This document shows, piece by piece, positions 14,478-14,577 of a stretch of 14,577 bases of DNA. A program made the translations under genes and the position numbers. Source of the DNA: Acidobacteriota bacterium (GTDB taxonomy: Bacteria > Acidobacteriota > Blastocatellia > RBC074); the NCBI GenBank assembly GCA_022614735.1, contig JAKEHZ010000038.1, forward strand, positions 1 through 14,577. The letters are read 5' to 3'. Numbering within the stretch: position 1 is the first letter of the stretch; each line of letters starts with the position of its first letter. A model generated the notes under the pieces. It was not told where the DNA came from, did no database searches, and saw only the letters and a program-made list of their open reading frames with translations.

Positions 14478-14577
14478 ATGGCGAAAGAGAAATTTAACCG
14501 CAATAAGCCGCACGTCAACGTGGGAACAATCGGGCACGTTGACCACGGGAAGACGACCTTGACGGCTGCCATCACGA
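14478..14577 (+). CDS. tuf: Elongation factor Tu, 5' part
   Basis: EF-Tu brings aminoacyl-tRNA to the ribosome as a GTP complex. Only the first 33 codons are in the window. They read MAKEKFNRNKPHVNVGTIGH followed by VDHGKTTLTAAIT, containing the P-loop GHVDHGKT that binds the GTP phosphates; this N-terminus is distinctive of bacterial EF-Tu. The ATG lies 26 bp after tRNA-Thr, with only weak Shine-Dalgarno-like sequence (GAGAC). It is probably co-transcribed with the four tRNAs. The frame is open to the right edge. Confidence 0.95.
   Translation, partial: MAKEKFNRNKPHVNVGTIGHVDHGKTTLTAAIT

Overview
The window is a bacterial chromosome segment dominated by housekeeping genes. The minus strand (about 1-8990) carries the respiratory complex I operon, transcribed in the order nuoA, B, C, D, E, F, G, H, J. 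The plus strand (about 9280-14577) carries a small degenerate receiver-domain protein, hrcA-dnaJ, a flippase-like membrane protein followed by nrdR, a four-tRNA cluster (Thr-TGT, Tyr-GTA, Gly-TCC, Thr-GGT), and the first 33 codons of tuf (EF-Tu), which runs off the right edge. The organism cannot be named from the sequence alone. A Gram-negative-type 14-subunit complex I, HrcA-type heat-shock control and many heptamer-based intergenic hairpins together suggest an environmental lineage such as Acidobacteriota (Blastocatellia-like). That placement is inference from general pattern, not a search result.

The nuo operon is compact and its iron-sulfur, FMN and quinone-site residues are intact. nuoI, normally between nuoH and nuoJ, is not there: nuoJ starts 31 bp after nuoH. 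A possible truncated reading frame at 1-64, downstream of nuoJ, could be a relocated nuo gene but is too short to identify. A candidate promoter for the operon lies at 9134-9162.

The plus-strand genes form short units: hrcA-dnaJ (6 bp apart, with no grpE or dnaK between them), flippase-nrdR (22 bp apart), and tRNA-Thr/Tyr/Gly/Thr-tuf. The last unit has the same gene order as the E. coli thrU-tyrU-glyT-thrT-tufB operon.

The most unusual content is between the genes. Several spacers are filled by inverted repeats whose arms are largely tandem 7-bp units (gattgcg, ttcagtt, tttgaga families) or, after dnaJ, an 8-bp unit. They include a perfect 75-bp-arm hairpin between nuoD and nuoE and a perfect 40-bp-arm hairpin between tRNA-Tyr and tRNA-Gly. 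The arms often end within 0-3 bases of a stop codon, start codon or tRNA end. The same heptamer families recur at distant loci in the window, so they look like a dispersed repeat class that occupies gene boundaries.
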